The translations under genes and the position numbers were made by a program. The notes below the pieces were generated by a model. That model did not search any database. It was not told the origin of the DNA and worked only from the letters and a program-made list of their open reading frames with translations. Shown here in pieces: positions 7,747-15,899 of a DNA stretch of 64,000 nt (the first letter of the stretch is position 1; the number at the start of each line of letters is the position of its first letter). The stretch lies in NCBI RefSeq assembly GCF_017874735.1, contig NZ_JAGGLV010000001.1, positions 372,001 through 436,000 on the forward strand, read 5' to 3'. This DNA is from Paenibacillus silagei (GTDB lineage: Bacteria; Bacillota; Bacilli; Paenibacillales; Paenibacillaceae).

Positions 7747-10710
7747 TCAACCCGCCATCCGCCCAGCCACCCAGCCCGCGACCTCTTTCTCCGGAATAGG
7801 CTTGCTGATATAGTAGCCCTGAATTTTGTCACAGCGGGTCCGCTCCAGAAAAGCAAGCTGCTCCGGGGTCTCTACTCCTTCAGCCGTAACGTTCAGTCCC
7901 ATATCATGGCCGATGGTGACGATGGAGCTGGCCAGCGACCTATTGTTCGGGGTATCGATGCTGTCGATGAAGGACTTGTCGATCTTCAGGGTAGTAATCG
8001 GGAGCTGCTTCAGATAGCTGAGTGAGGAATAGCCCGTTCCGAAGTCATCCAGCGCAATGCCAATCCCCCTCTCCTTGAGCGCCTCCAGCTTGGAGCTGAT
8101 CGCCTCGAAGGATTCCATGAAGATGGATTCTGTAATCTCCAGCTCCAGATACTCCGGCGCAAGTCCGGTATCCTCCAGCACGCTCAGCACCATCTCCGTG
8201 AAGTCATCCAGCATCAGCTGAATGACCGAGATATTAACCGAGATATGGTAGCCCTCATAGCCCTGATTCTGCAGATCCTTGGTGAACCGGCAGGCGGCGC
8301 GCAGCACCCACTCCCCTATGGGAACGATCAGGCGGCAGTCCTCGGCAATGCGGATGAAGGATAAGGGGGAGACGAAGCCGAGCACCGGGCTGTTCCAGCG
8401 GATCAGCGCCTCGAAGCCCCAGAGCTCACCTGTGCCGGTATCCACCAGCGGCTGGTAATGCAGCGATAGCTCATTATTGGAGACCGCGCTTCTTAAGTGA
8501 TTCTCAATAATCATCCGTTCGTCAAAATACTGCTGCATCTCCTGCCCGTAGATCATATAGCTGCCCTTGCCCGCTTCTTTGGCCTTGTACATGGCAATGT
8601 CGGCATTCTTCAGGAGCTCCTCCGCACTCTTCCCGTTCTCCGGGTATTGGGCAATCCCGATACTGGCCGTGATATGCACCACACTTGCATGAAGCTGGAA
8701 CGGCTCCATGAAGCCCTGTACCAGGGAATCCGCATAGCGGATAACCTCACCTGCCTCCGCCACATCCTTGAACAGAATCACAAACTCATCGCCGCCGAAG
8801 CGGAAATACTTACTGCGCCCGTCAGAGCGGCTAAGCAGCCGTTCCCCGACCTGCACCAGCAGCTCATCCCCGAAGGTATGGCCCATGGAGTCATTAATGT
8901 ACTTGAAGTTATCGAGATCCAGGAAGAACAGCGCCGCATGGCCGCCGGAATGCTCTTCAATGAACTGCTCCAGCTCCTCGGATAACGACAGCCGGTTCGG
9001 CAGACCGCTAAGCACGTCATTATAAGCCAGCAGCCGGTATTTCTCCTCACTGGTCTGCAGCAGCGCCTGATTCTCCACCACCTTGTTATACTGCTCCAGC
9101 AACTCATCCTGTAGAGCTGTCAGCTCCTCATAGGTCGATTCCAGCTCCTGATAGCTCGTCTGCAGCTTACTCTCATAACCCTTGCGGTCCGTGACATCCA
9201 CCATTGACCCGGCAAACCGGATATATCCGCCGCCCGCATTACGCAGCACCTTGCCCCGGGCCTGAAACCACTTGTATTCGCCTGCCTTGCTCCGCATCCG
9301 GTATTCAGCGTAGTAGTAAGAAGAACGCCCCTCCAGATGCTGGATGCGCAGCCGATTCTCCTGCTCGGCATCCTCCGGATGGAGAATATCCCGCCAGCCG
9401 CCGCGGCTCTCATTCAGCTCATCCCGGGCATATCCTAGCACCTCATACCAGCTGTCCGAGAAATAATAGATCATCGTAGACATATCAACGTCCCAGATTA
9501 CCGCATCCGAGCCGTAGGTTGCCAGGCTGAAGCGTTCATTGCTTTTTTCCAGGTTGCTTCTAATCCTTCTGACCAGCTGCACATAGAATAACAACACCAG
9601 AATGAAGGTTACCAGCACTGCAAAGGCTGCCACGATGCTCAGCACCAGCACCTTGTACGTCTGATAGAAGGAGAACGGCTCGTTAATCACTTCACTGCCC
9701 TTCGGCAGCTTATCCGGTGATATCTTGAACCGCTGCAGCTCATTGTAATCAAACACCTTGCGTACATTACTGTCGGTCACCACCGGGATATCCCCGGCAC
9801 GCTCCCCCTTCAGGATACGCAGCGCCAGATCGGCCGCCGTCTGCCCCTGCATTCTGCCGCTGATCAGGCTCCCGCCGAAGGCGCCATGATTCAATGCAAA
9901 ATCATAGATATGATACACCGGAACACTGCTGCTCTTGCCCAGCTCGCTTGCGAACCTGTCGAACTCCACAATTCTTCCGGTAGAGTCACTATAATATGTA
10001 GTCATCAGCACAATACTGTCCGGGGACAGCGCCGATGCCGTAGCTTTGATCTGTTCCATGGACATGCGGTTCATCGGGAACAGCGCAAGCCCCGGATTCA
10101 AGGAGCTAATCTGATCCATCACCATCCGGCCGGTCGACAGCCCGCTCTCCGAATTATCGAAGACGACATACACCTTTTTCAGCAAAGGGTTAAGGTCCAT
10201 GGCCATGCGGATGGTGGGCGCTGCATCGATTTTCTCAATAACGCCTGTCATGTTGCGCTTATCCGGTAGGCTGTCCACCCCCAGCTCGTTGACCCCGCTG
10301 AAAATAATCGGAGCATCGTTCAGAAGCTCATGGCGGTACTTCATCGCGAAGCTCAGCGCCGCATCGTCCGTTGTGATGATCGTATGAATAGGGATGTTCT
10401 GATATTTGAAGCGGATGGTTTCGTAGAAATGTTCGAGGTTCCCCTGCGTGGGGTACCTTTTCCAGTCCATATATTCAGTGTAGATGACGGGGGGATTAGC
10501 TGTGCCCTTGAGACGTTCCTCTATTCCGGCACTTTGGTCATCGGTCCAGGCAAAGCCCTTCTGATAGGAATGCAGCACCAGCACGTTCCGGGCGGGAAGC
10601 TCCTCGGCTGCAGCGAATGCAGCTCCTGCCGGGGCTGTTGTACACAGGAAGATCAACAGAGGCACAAGCAAGCTTCTTAACAACCTGAGATGAATATGAT
10701 CTACACTCAT
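7747..10710 (-). CDS. Membrane sensor with PAS, GGDEF and EAL domains (cyclic di-GMP turnover)
   Basis: A 987-residue protein. A signal/anchor segment is followed by an extracellular periplasmic-binding-like sensor of the ABC-substrate-binding type (VLVLHSYQKGFAWTDDQ onward, about residues 45-335), a membrane helix (about 355-380) and a PAS/PAC module (FSLATYGSDAVIWDVD to GSMVDVTDR). A coiled linker leads to a GGDEF domain with intact FGGDEF (about 640) and an EAL domain with intact EALIRW (about 767), DDFGTGYSSLSYL and AEGVETPEQ. Both catalytic motifs are conserved, so either diguanylate cyclase or phosphodiesterase activity is possible. ATG 10710 has GGGAG 7-8 bp upstream and is preferred over the ATG at 10728. 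Confidence 0.93.
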   Translation of the reverse strand: MSVDHIHLRLLRSLLVPLLIFLCTTAPAGAAFAAAEELPARNVLVLHSYQKGFAWTDDQSAGIEERLKGTANPPVIYTEYMDWKRYPTQGNLEHFYETIRFKYQNIPIHTIITTDDAALSFAMKYRHELLNDAPIIFSGVNELGVDSLPDKRNMTGVIEKIDAAPTIRMAMDLNPLLKKVYVVFDNSESGLSTGRMVMDQISSLNPGLALFPMNRMSMEQIKATASALSPDSIVLMTTYYSDSTGRIVEFDRFASELGKSSSVPVYHIYDFALNHGAFGGSLISGRMQGQTAADLALRILKGERAGDIPVVTDSNVRKVFDYNELQRFKISPDKLPKGSEVINEPFSFYQTYKVLVLSIVAAFAVLVTFILVLLFYVQLVRRIRSNLEKSNERFSLATYGSDAVIWDVDMSTMIYYFSDSWYEVLGYARDELNESRGGWRDILHPEDAEQENRLRIQHLEGRSSYYYAEYRMRSKAGEYKWFQARGKVLRNAGGGYIRFAGSMVDVTDRKGYESKLQTSYQELESTYEELTALQDELLEQYNKVVENQALLQTSEEKYRLLAYNDVLSGLPNRLSLSEELEQFIEEHSGGHAALFFLDLDNFKYINDSMGHTFGDELLVQVGERLLSRSDGRSKYFRFGGDEFVILFKDVAEAGEVIRYADSLVQGFMEPFQLHASVVHITASIGIAQYPENGKSAEELLKNADIAMYKAKEAGKGSYMIYGQEMQQYFDERMIIENHLRSAVSNNELSLHYQPLVDTGTGELWGFEALIRWNSPVLGFVSPLSFIRIAEDCRLIVPIGEWVLRAACRFTKDLQNQGYEGYHISVNISVIQLMLDDFTEMVLSVLEDTGLAPEYLELEITESIFMESFEAISSKLEALKERGIGIALDDFGTGYSSLSYLKQLPITTLKIDKSFIDSIDTPNNRSLASSIVTIGHDMGLNVTAEGVETPEQLAFLERTRCDKIQGYYISKPIPEKEVAGWVAGRMAG

Positions 10711-10929
10711 TCGCACACTCCCGTTCATCTATCTCATAATCGGAATCTGACAAGTTGAAGGATAATGTATACATGGGGCTTCATTACGGGGACTGCTTTG
10801 ATACAATTATAGGGGGAAAAGGTGTTTTTAGAAACAACAAAAAGCGACAGCAGGCGTCGATATTGGACAGAGCCGACCGCTCACGTTAGAATGAATCTGC
10901 AGTTGACTGCTCAGACAGGAGGCCAGGCC

Positions 10930-11907
10930 ATGCCGACCATTAAAGACGTTGCGCTAAAGGCTGGCGTATCGGCAACCACCGTATCCCGGGTACTGAATAA
11001 CAGGGGTTACTTAAGCGAGGAATTGAAGCACAAGGTTCACCAGGCGATGGAGGAGCTGAATTACCGGCCGAACGAACTGGCCCGCTCCCTTAGCCGCTCG
11101 AAATCCAACATCATCGGACTGATTATTCCGCATGTGTCTTTGCCTTTTTTCGGCGAATTGACCAGTCATATTGAAGAACATGCCTACCGGGAAGGCTATA
11201 AGCTGCTGCTCTGCAATTCGTGGCAGGACAAGCAGAAGGAACAGGAATACATCCACATGCTGCGCGCGAGCCGGGTAGACGGCATTATTATGGGCAGCCA
11301 TACACTGGAGGTGGAAGCCTATCGGCAGATGAATCTGCCGCTGGTGACCTTCGACCGGCAGATCTCACCGGATATCCCTTATGTCTGCTCGGATAATTAT
11401 GAGGGAGGCAAGCTGGCTACCACTCTTCTGATTCAAAAGGGCTGCCGGCACCTCGCCCATATCGGCGGGCATCCCAAGCTGAATATCTTATCCCATCTGC
11501 GGTGTGTGGCCTTCGAGGATATGGCGAAGCAGCACAATCTGGAGTATGTCACCCTCCATACCGACAACAACAGCTTCGACTTCGAAGCTTACGAGCAGCT
11601 GCTCGGGCAGCTCTTTGCGGAGCATCCTGAGGTGGACGGGATTTTTGCGGGCAGCGATATCATCGCCGCCTATGCCCTGAAGGCCTGCCGCACCAGAGGA
11701 CGGCGCGTCCCGGAGGATGTGAAGATCGTCGGCTACGACGGCATCATGCTCCGCAGCCTGCTCGACCCGCCGATCACCACCATCCGCCAGCCAATGGAAG
11801 CGATCGGCAAGCTCGCCGTGGACCTGATCCTGCAGCAGGTGCAGGGCCACAGCGTAGCCGCTGCGCACATTCTGCCTGTGGAGCTGGAGGAGGGGGCTAC
11901 TACTTGA
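10930..11907 (+). CDS. LacI-family transcriptional regulator
   Basis: A 325-residue LacI/GalR repressor. The N-terminal helix-turn-helix (TIKDVALKAGVSATTVSRVL) and hinge (YRPNELARSLSRSKSNIIG) are followed by a periplasmic-binding-like sugar sensor ending in TTIRQPMEAIGKLAVDLIL. ATG 10930 follows CAGGAGG; the frame is open upstream to 10822 but without a suitable site. It has no sugar genes on its own strand. The neighbouring glucoside operon has its own LacI gene at 20029, so the target here is unclear. Its last codons and stop lie inside the first copy of a 16-bp tandem repeat. Confidence 0.9.
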   Translation: MPTIKDVALKAGVSATTVSRVLNNRGYLSEELKHKVHQAMEELNYRPNELARSLSRSKSNIIGLIIPHVSLPFFGELTSHIEEHAYREGYKLLLCNSWQDKQKEQEYIHMLRASRVDGIIMGSHTLEVEAYRQMNLPLVTFDRQISPDIPYVCSDNYEGGKLATTLLIQKGCRHLAHIGGHPKLNILSHLRCVAFEDMAKQHNLEYVTLHTDNNSFDFEAYEQLLGQLFAEHPEVDGIFAGSDIIAAYALKACRTRGRRVPEDVKIVGYDGIMLRSLLDPPITTIRQPMEAIGKLAVDLILQQVQGHSVAAAHILPVELEEGATT

Positions 11908-12082
11908 GGGGACTGCTACTTGAAGGACCACTACCTGAGGGGGCTACTATTTGAGGAGGCTGCTATTTGAGCGGGTTGATACCTGGGAGGGCTACTACCT
12001 GGGAGGGCTACTACCTGTCAGGGCTACTACCTGTCAGGGCCACTACCTGAGGGGGCTACTACCCGGAAAGGCTGCCACTTAA
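11892..12082. repeat. 16-bp minisatellite, about 12 tandem copies
   Basis: Twelve consecutive degenerate copies of GRGGGCTACTACCTGA run from 11892 to 12082, each 16 bp except one of 15 bp. Copies at 11987, 12003, 12019 and 12035 are nearly identical. The first copy encodes the Ala-Thr-Thr-stop end of the LacI gene; the rest is 3' untranslated. The period is not a multiple of three, so the array is not coding. Slipped-strand or unequal-recombination origin is likely. Confidence 0.9.
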
Positions 12083-12140
12083 AGTAGGTGGGGGCTGAGG
12101 GTTTGCTGGCTGTACCCGATAAAGGCGCGAGTGGTGAGGT

Positions 12141-12329
12141 ACTTAACTGTATTCCGTACAACTAAATCATCCGATGTGCCGCCGAAAATCCACTTAGCTG
12201 TATTTCGTACAACTAAAATTCCAGCTGTGGCTGGTTATCACCCATTTGGGCAAATTTAGTTGTACAGACTACACTTAGAAGAGGAAATCCTGCCATTTTA
12301 CGGTTTTTAATTGTACAGAATACATCTAT
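12141..12329. repeat. Intergenic repeat array of two forward and two inverted copies, period 51 bp
   Basis: Two forward copies of a 27-bp element containing CTGTATTYCGTACAACTAAA start at 12141 and 12192, 51 bp apart. Two inverted copies (core TTAGTTGTACAG or TTAATTGTACAG) lie at about 12253-12279 and 12304-12329, again 51 bp apart. Copy 1 can pair with copy 4 and copy 2 with copy 3, so a transcript could fold into one long nested hairpin of about 190 nt. No coding potential was found. The array sits downstream of the LacI gene and before a bidirectional terminator. Confidence 0.85.
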
Positions 12330-12415
12330 CAACGAAAGTTCGCTTCGAACTAAACTCCAACCATCGCCGCATTTATGAATGTATTCACTTCTTTAGAGCT
12401 CATGCCCTGCTAGCC

Positions 12416-12447
12416 AAAAAGCCTCTGCATACCTGCAGAGGCTTTTT
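12416..12447. terminator. Bidirectional intrinsic terminator
   Basis: AAAAAGCCTCTGCA (12416-12429) and TGCAGAGGCTTTTT (12434-12447) pair perfectly around a 4-nt loop, with A-run and T-run on the two sides. It can end the LacI transcript (+) and the glucoside operon transcript (-). Both 3' untranslated regions would then carry repeat arrays. Confidence 0.92.
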
Positions 12448-12526
12448 AAAAATCTCATAGTAAATGGTGTGTAATTATGAAGACAGCAACTTTTGAGTAA
12501 ATAACGTTCTATTTCTCGCCAGCATA

Positions 12527-12705
12527 TTGTATTCAGTTTTTCGCATACATTGAGCCAATGTGCCCTCTCGCCGCAATTTGTATTCGGTTTTCCGCATACA
12601 TTCGGCCCACTAGCCCTCGCACTAGCACATTGTATTCGGTTTTCCGCATACATTGCGGCCGCGTGCCTTCTCGCAGCACAATGTGTTCGGTTTTCGGCAT
12701 ACATC
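12527..12705. repeat. Four direct copies of a 25-bp dyad element, period 51-52 bp
   Basis: Copies start at 12527, 12578, 12630 and 12681. Each has arms TGTATTCGG and CCGCATACA around a T4 centre, an imperfect palindrome. The 26-27 bp between copies are themselves related (TGCCCTCTCGC-like), so this is a degenerate 51-52 bp tandem repeat and not a CRISPR array. It lies in the 3' untranslated region of the GH65/phosphoglucomutase gene on the minus strand. The open frames across it merely translate the repeat. Confidence 0.85.
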
Positions 12706-12773
12706 TAGCCACGCGCCTGCTCCCTTACTATACGGACAACAAACTCGCTGCCCGATGCCCCCTCCGCCAGCGG

Positions 12774-15700
12774 CTAACGCGCGAACAGCTTAAGCAGCTT
12801 CCCGGCGTCCAGCTCCGCCGTAGTGGGCAGCACCAGGTCGGCCGCGCCAAGCTGCTCGGCCGACCCAATACCTACAGCCTTCATGCCCGCCGCCCGGATC
12901 GCGTCCACGCCTGCGGCTGCATCCTCCACGCCGATGCAGTTGCCCGGCGGAACACCCAGCCGCTCTGCCGCCTGCAGGAAGATCTCCGGATCGGGCTTGC
13001 CCTTCCGGAGCGCAGCCGGGTCGGCAACGGCCTGGAACCACCGGGCTGCGCCGAGGCGCTCCAGAATGAGCGGCGCATTCAGGCTGGCCGAGGCCAGCCC
13101 CACGGAGATTCCCCGCTCGCGCAGGGAATCGAGCAGCTCCCGGATCCCCGGCAGGAGGTCCGCCGGGGTGATACGGCCGATCATCTGCCGGTAATGATCG
13201 TTCTTCTGCTCCGCCAGCCGGAGCTTCCCGGCTTCAGGCAGCTTCGCAAGGGCGCTGCCCTCCAGCACGATCTCCAGCGACTCCACCCGGCTGACGCCCT
13301 TCAGCCGTTCATTCTTTTCCCGGCTGAAGGGGATACCCAGCTCATCCGCGAGGGCCTGCCAGGCAAGATAATGAGCTTCGGCGGAATCCGTAATCACGCC
13401 GTCGAGATCGAAGATTACAGCCTCCAGCCGCTGCGCCAGCGACAGCCTCACCGGCTCCTGCGGAAGCAGCTGCAGCGCCTGCTTCTTATGCCTGATCTCA
13501 AGCGCCGTCCCCTCCAGCAGCGTATACACTACCGCCTCACGTTCAACGGAGATTTCCAGCAGCTGACCGCCCACTGTAACCTTGAAGCGGTAGCTCTCCC
13601 ACTGCTCCGGCAGGACAGGGGCAAAACCCAGTTCTCCCTGAGACAGCCGCATGCCGCTGAAGCCGTTCACCATCGACATCCAGGACCCGGCCATCGCTGC
13701 CATATGCAGCCCGTCCTTGGCATTGTGGTTGATATCGTCCAGATCCATCCGTACTGTGCGGCTGAAATAACGGTATGCCCCGGCCAGATCGCCGATCTCC
13801 GCAGACATAATACTGTGGATGCAAGGAGACAGCGAGGAGTCATGCGTCGTCAGCGGCTCATAATAATGGTAGTTGCGCAGCTTATCCGCCAGGCTGAACT
13901 TGTTTCCGAGCAGAAACAGAGCCATTACCAGATCGGCTTGCTTCAGCACCTGATGCCGGTAGATCACCAGCGGGTGGTAGTGAAGCAGCAGCGGATACTT
14001 ATCCGCAGGCGTATGCTCGAAATCCCATTTTTGCTTACTCAGAAAGGTATCATCCTGGGCATAGATCCCGAGCTGCTCGTCAAAAGGAATAAACATCCGT
14101 GCTGCGGCCTCTCTCCAGCCCTCTGCCTCTTCGGGAGTTAACCTGATCGCCTGCCGCAGCCGTTCGTAATCCGCGGGATAGTCCCGCTGAAGCAGCAGAA
14201 CTGTCTCATAGGCATACTGGAGCTGATCCTGCACCATGAGGTTGGTGTAAGCATTGTTATTGACAATCGCCGTGTATTCATCCGGCCCTGTTACTGCATC
14301 GATGCAGAAGGCCCCTCCGCGCGCGGGGTTATAGTGGCCCAGATCGGCCCAGAACCTTGAGGTCTCGAACAGCATCTCCGCACCCCGGCTAACCAGAAAT
14401 TCCATATCGCCTGTGGCCTGGATATATTGCTTCAGGCCGTAGGCAATGTCCGCATTGATATGCGCCTGTGCAGTGCCTGCGGGGAAGTAGGCGGAGTTCT
14501 CCTCGCCGTCAATGGTCCGCCACGGGTACAGTGCCCCCTTCTGCGACATGACCGCTGCCCGCTCTCTGGCCTTGCCGAGCGTAGCATAACGGAATTCCAG
14601 CAGCGCACGGGCGATCTCCGGCTGCGTGAAGGTGAAGAACGGCAGCATGTACATCTCCGTATCCCAGAAATAATGCCCCTCATAGCCTTCGCCGGTCAGG
14701 CCCTTGGCTCCGATATTCGTTGCTCCGTCCCGGCCCACGGATTGCAGCAGCTGATAAGCATTGAAGCGGATGCCCTGCTGGAGTGCAAGATCACCGCTAA
14801 TCTCAACATCCGCATGTGCCCAGAAGCTGTCCAGATACGCCTGCTGCTCCCCGGCCAGACCGGCGAAGCCCAGCTCCTTGGCCAGCGCCAAGACATCAGC
14901 ACTCCTGCCGGCCAGCTCCTCCTCCCCGTAATCTCTGGAGGTATGATACGTTATATATTTGGTAAGCGTCACCGTCTCTCCGCTGCGGACAGCAGCGGCG
15001 TAACAGACGGAGATGCGCTGCCCGATCAATTGGTGGCTCATCTCCCGCCCGGACTTCGCCTGCAGCGCATGGCTGACAGCGGTCAACAGCGCAAACCGCG
15101 TGTGGCGGGTGCGCTGCTTCATCCACAGGTTCCCGGAGGCTTCGTCATAACCGGTATCCTCCAGCAGCAGGCTGGGCACCGCACTGCCCGCTCCCAGCCT
15201 TGGATCATCCGTCGCCTCCGGCCGCCGGATCTCGCCGTCCACCGCAGAATCGAACTTCAGTGTCCCGGAGAAGTTCAGCGCCGTCACCGCATAGTCGATA
15301 GCGGCCAGATGCTTATGCGTCAAGGCAACCATCCGGCGGATCACCAGCAGTACCCGGTGCCCGGCGGGAGATTCCCACTCCAGCTCCCGGTGCAGCATAC
15401 CGCTGCGCATATCCAGCCGGCGCTTATACCGGTGTAGCTTCCCCTGATCCAGCCGGAACTCATGGCCTTCGATGCTGAGCCGGATGATACGGGCATCGCT
15501 GACATTCAGCATAGCCTGGTTGCGGGAGGGGTACCCGAAGGCTCCCTCAGGATAGACAACCGGCTCAGAATCAAAGAAGCCGTTCAGATAATTTCCGGCT
15601 ACCGAAGCCCCCGCCTTGCCATGATAGCCTTCCTCGAAATTCCCGCGCATACCGATATAGCCGTTGCCTAGTGCAAAGACACTCTCGCTCCGCTGATTGT

Positions 15701-15851
15701 ATTCATCCTCGTAGTGTTCCTCTTCAATACTCCACTCCCTGTAAGGGTATAAGGTGGAAGGATTCTCACAGGACTTCATCTTTATTTTCATCTCCGTACT
15801 TATCTCCGTACTTATCTCCGTACTTATCTCCGTATTTGTCTCCGGTCTCAT
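12774..15851 (-). CDS. Fused GH65 alpha-glucoside phosphorylase and beta-phosphoglucomutase
   Basis: A 1025-residue two-enzyme fusion. Residues about 30-780 are a glycoside hydrolase family 65 phosphorylase of the maltose/trehalose/kojibiose/nigerose type, with YFWDTEMYMLPFF and the catalytic glutamate in TGPDEYTAIVNNNAYTN (about 523). It splits an alpha-glucoside with phosphate to beta-glucose-1-phosphate. Residues about 805-1025 are a HAD-family beta-phosphoglucomutase (FDLDGVITDSAEAHY, GKPDPEIF, GVEDAAAGVDAI) that would convert the product to glucose-6-phosphate. The two are usually separate adjacent genes. ATG 15851 follows GGGAGGAG. The first 20 residues are a short STEI repeat. It is the last gene of the importer operon. 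Confidence 0.93.
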   Translation of the reverse strand: MRPETNTEISTEISTEISTEMKIKMKSCENPSTLYPYREWSIEEEHYEDEYNQRSESVFALGNGYIGMRGNFEEGYHGKAGASVAGNYLNGFFDSEPVVYPEGAFGYPSRNQAMLNVSDARIIRLSIEGHEFRLDQGKLHRYKRRLDMRSGMLHRELEWESPAGHRVLLVIRRMVALTHKHLAAIDYAVTALNFSGTLKFDSAVDGEIRRPEATDDPRLGAGSAVPSLLLEDTGYDEASGNLWMKQRTRHTRFALLTAVSHALQAKSGREMSHQLIGQRISVCYAAAVRSGETVTLTKYITYHTSRDYGEEELAGRSADVLALAKELGFAGLAGEQQAYLDSFWAHADVEISGDLALQQGIRFNAYQLLQSVGRDGATNIGAKGLTGEGYEGHYFWDTEMYMLPFFTFTQPEIARALLEFRYATLGKARERAAVMSQKGALYPWRTIDGEENSAYFPAGTAQAHINADIAYGLKQYIQATGDMEFLVSRGAEMLFETSRFWADLGHYNPARGGAFCIDAVTGPDEYTAIVNNNAYTNLMVQDQLQYAYETVLLLQRDYPADYERLRQAIRLTPEEAEGWREAAARMFIPFDEQLGIYAQDDTFLSKQKWDFEHTPADKYPLLLHYHPLVIYRHQVLKQADLVMALFLLGNKFSLADKLRNYHYYEPLTTHDSSLSPCIHSIMSAEIGDLAGAYRYFSRTVRMDLDDINHNAKDGLHMAAMAGSWMSMVNGFSGMRLSQGELGFAPVLPEQWESYRFKVTVGGQLLEISVEREAVVYTLLEGTALEIRHKKQALQLLPQEPVRLSLAQRLEAVIFDLDGVITDSAEAHYLAWQALADELGIPFSREKNERLKGVSRVESLEIVLEGSALAKLPEAGKLRLAEQKNDHYRQMIGRITPADLLPGIRELLDSLRERGISVGLASASLNAPLILERLGAARWFQAVADPAALRKGKPDPEIFLQAAERLGVPPGNCIGVEDAAAGVDAIRAAGMKAVGIGSAEQLGAADLVLPTTAELDAGKLLKLFAR
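15792..15839 (-). repeat. 12-bp in-frame tandem repeat in the phosphorylase N-terminus
   Basis: Four copies of a 12-bp unit (ATAAGTACGGAG on the coding strand) encode consecutive Ser-Thr-Glu-Ile units just after the start codon. The unit length is a multiple of three, so copy-number change would alter the length of the N-terminus without frameshift. The segment precedes the conserved GH65 domain. Confidence 0.85.
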
Positions 15852-15899
15852 CTTCGTATTCTCCTCCCGATTGCCGGCTTCTCTTGTCCCAGCCGCAGA

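Noticed and set aside
12393..12704. Minus-strand frame reading MYAENR-type repeats
   Set aside because: It is a translation of the 51-52 bp DNA repeat; the 52-bp step shifts the repeat into another frame, so the protein pattern is not maintained.
12527..12705. CRISPR array
   Set aside because: Only four copies, the 26-27 bp spacers are related to each other, and there are no cas genes.
12558..14141. 527-codon plus-strand frame opposite the GH65 fusion
   Set aside because: It is antisense to a gene with complete catalytic motifs; long antisense frames are common here because of GC-rich third positions.
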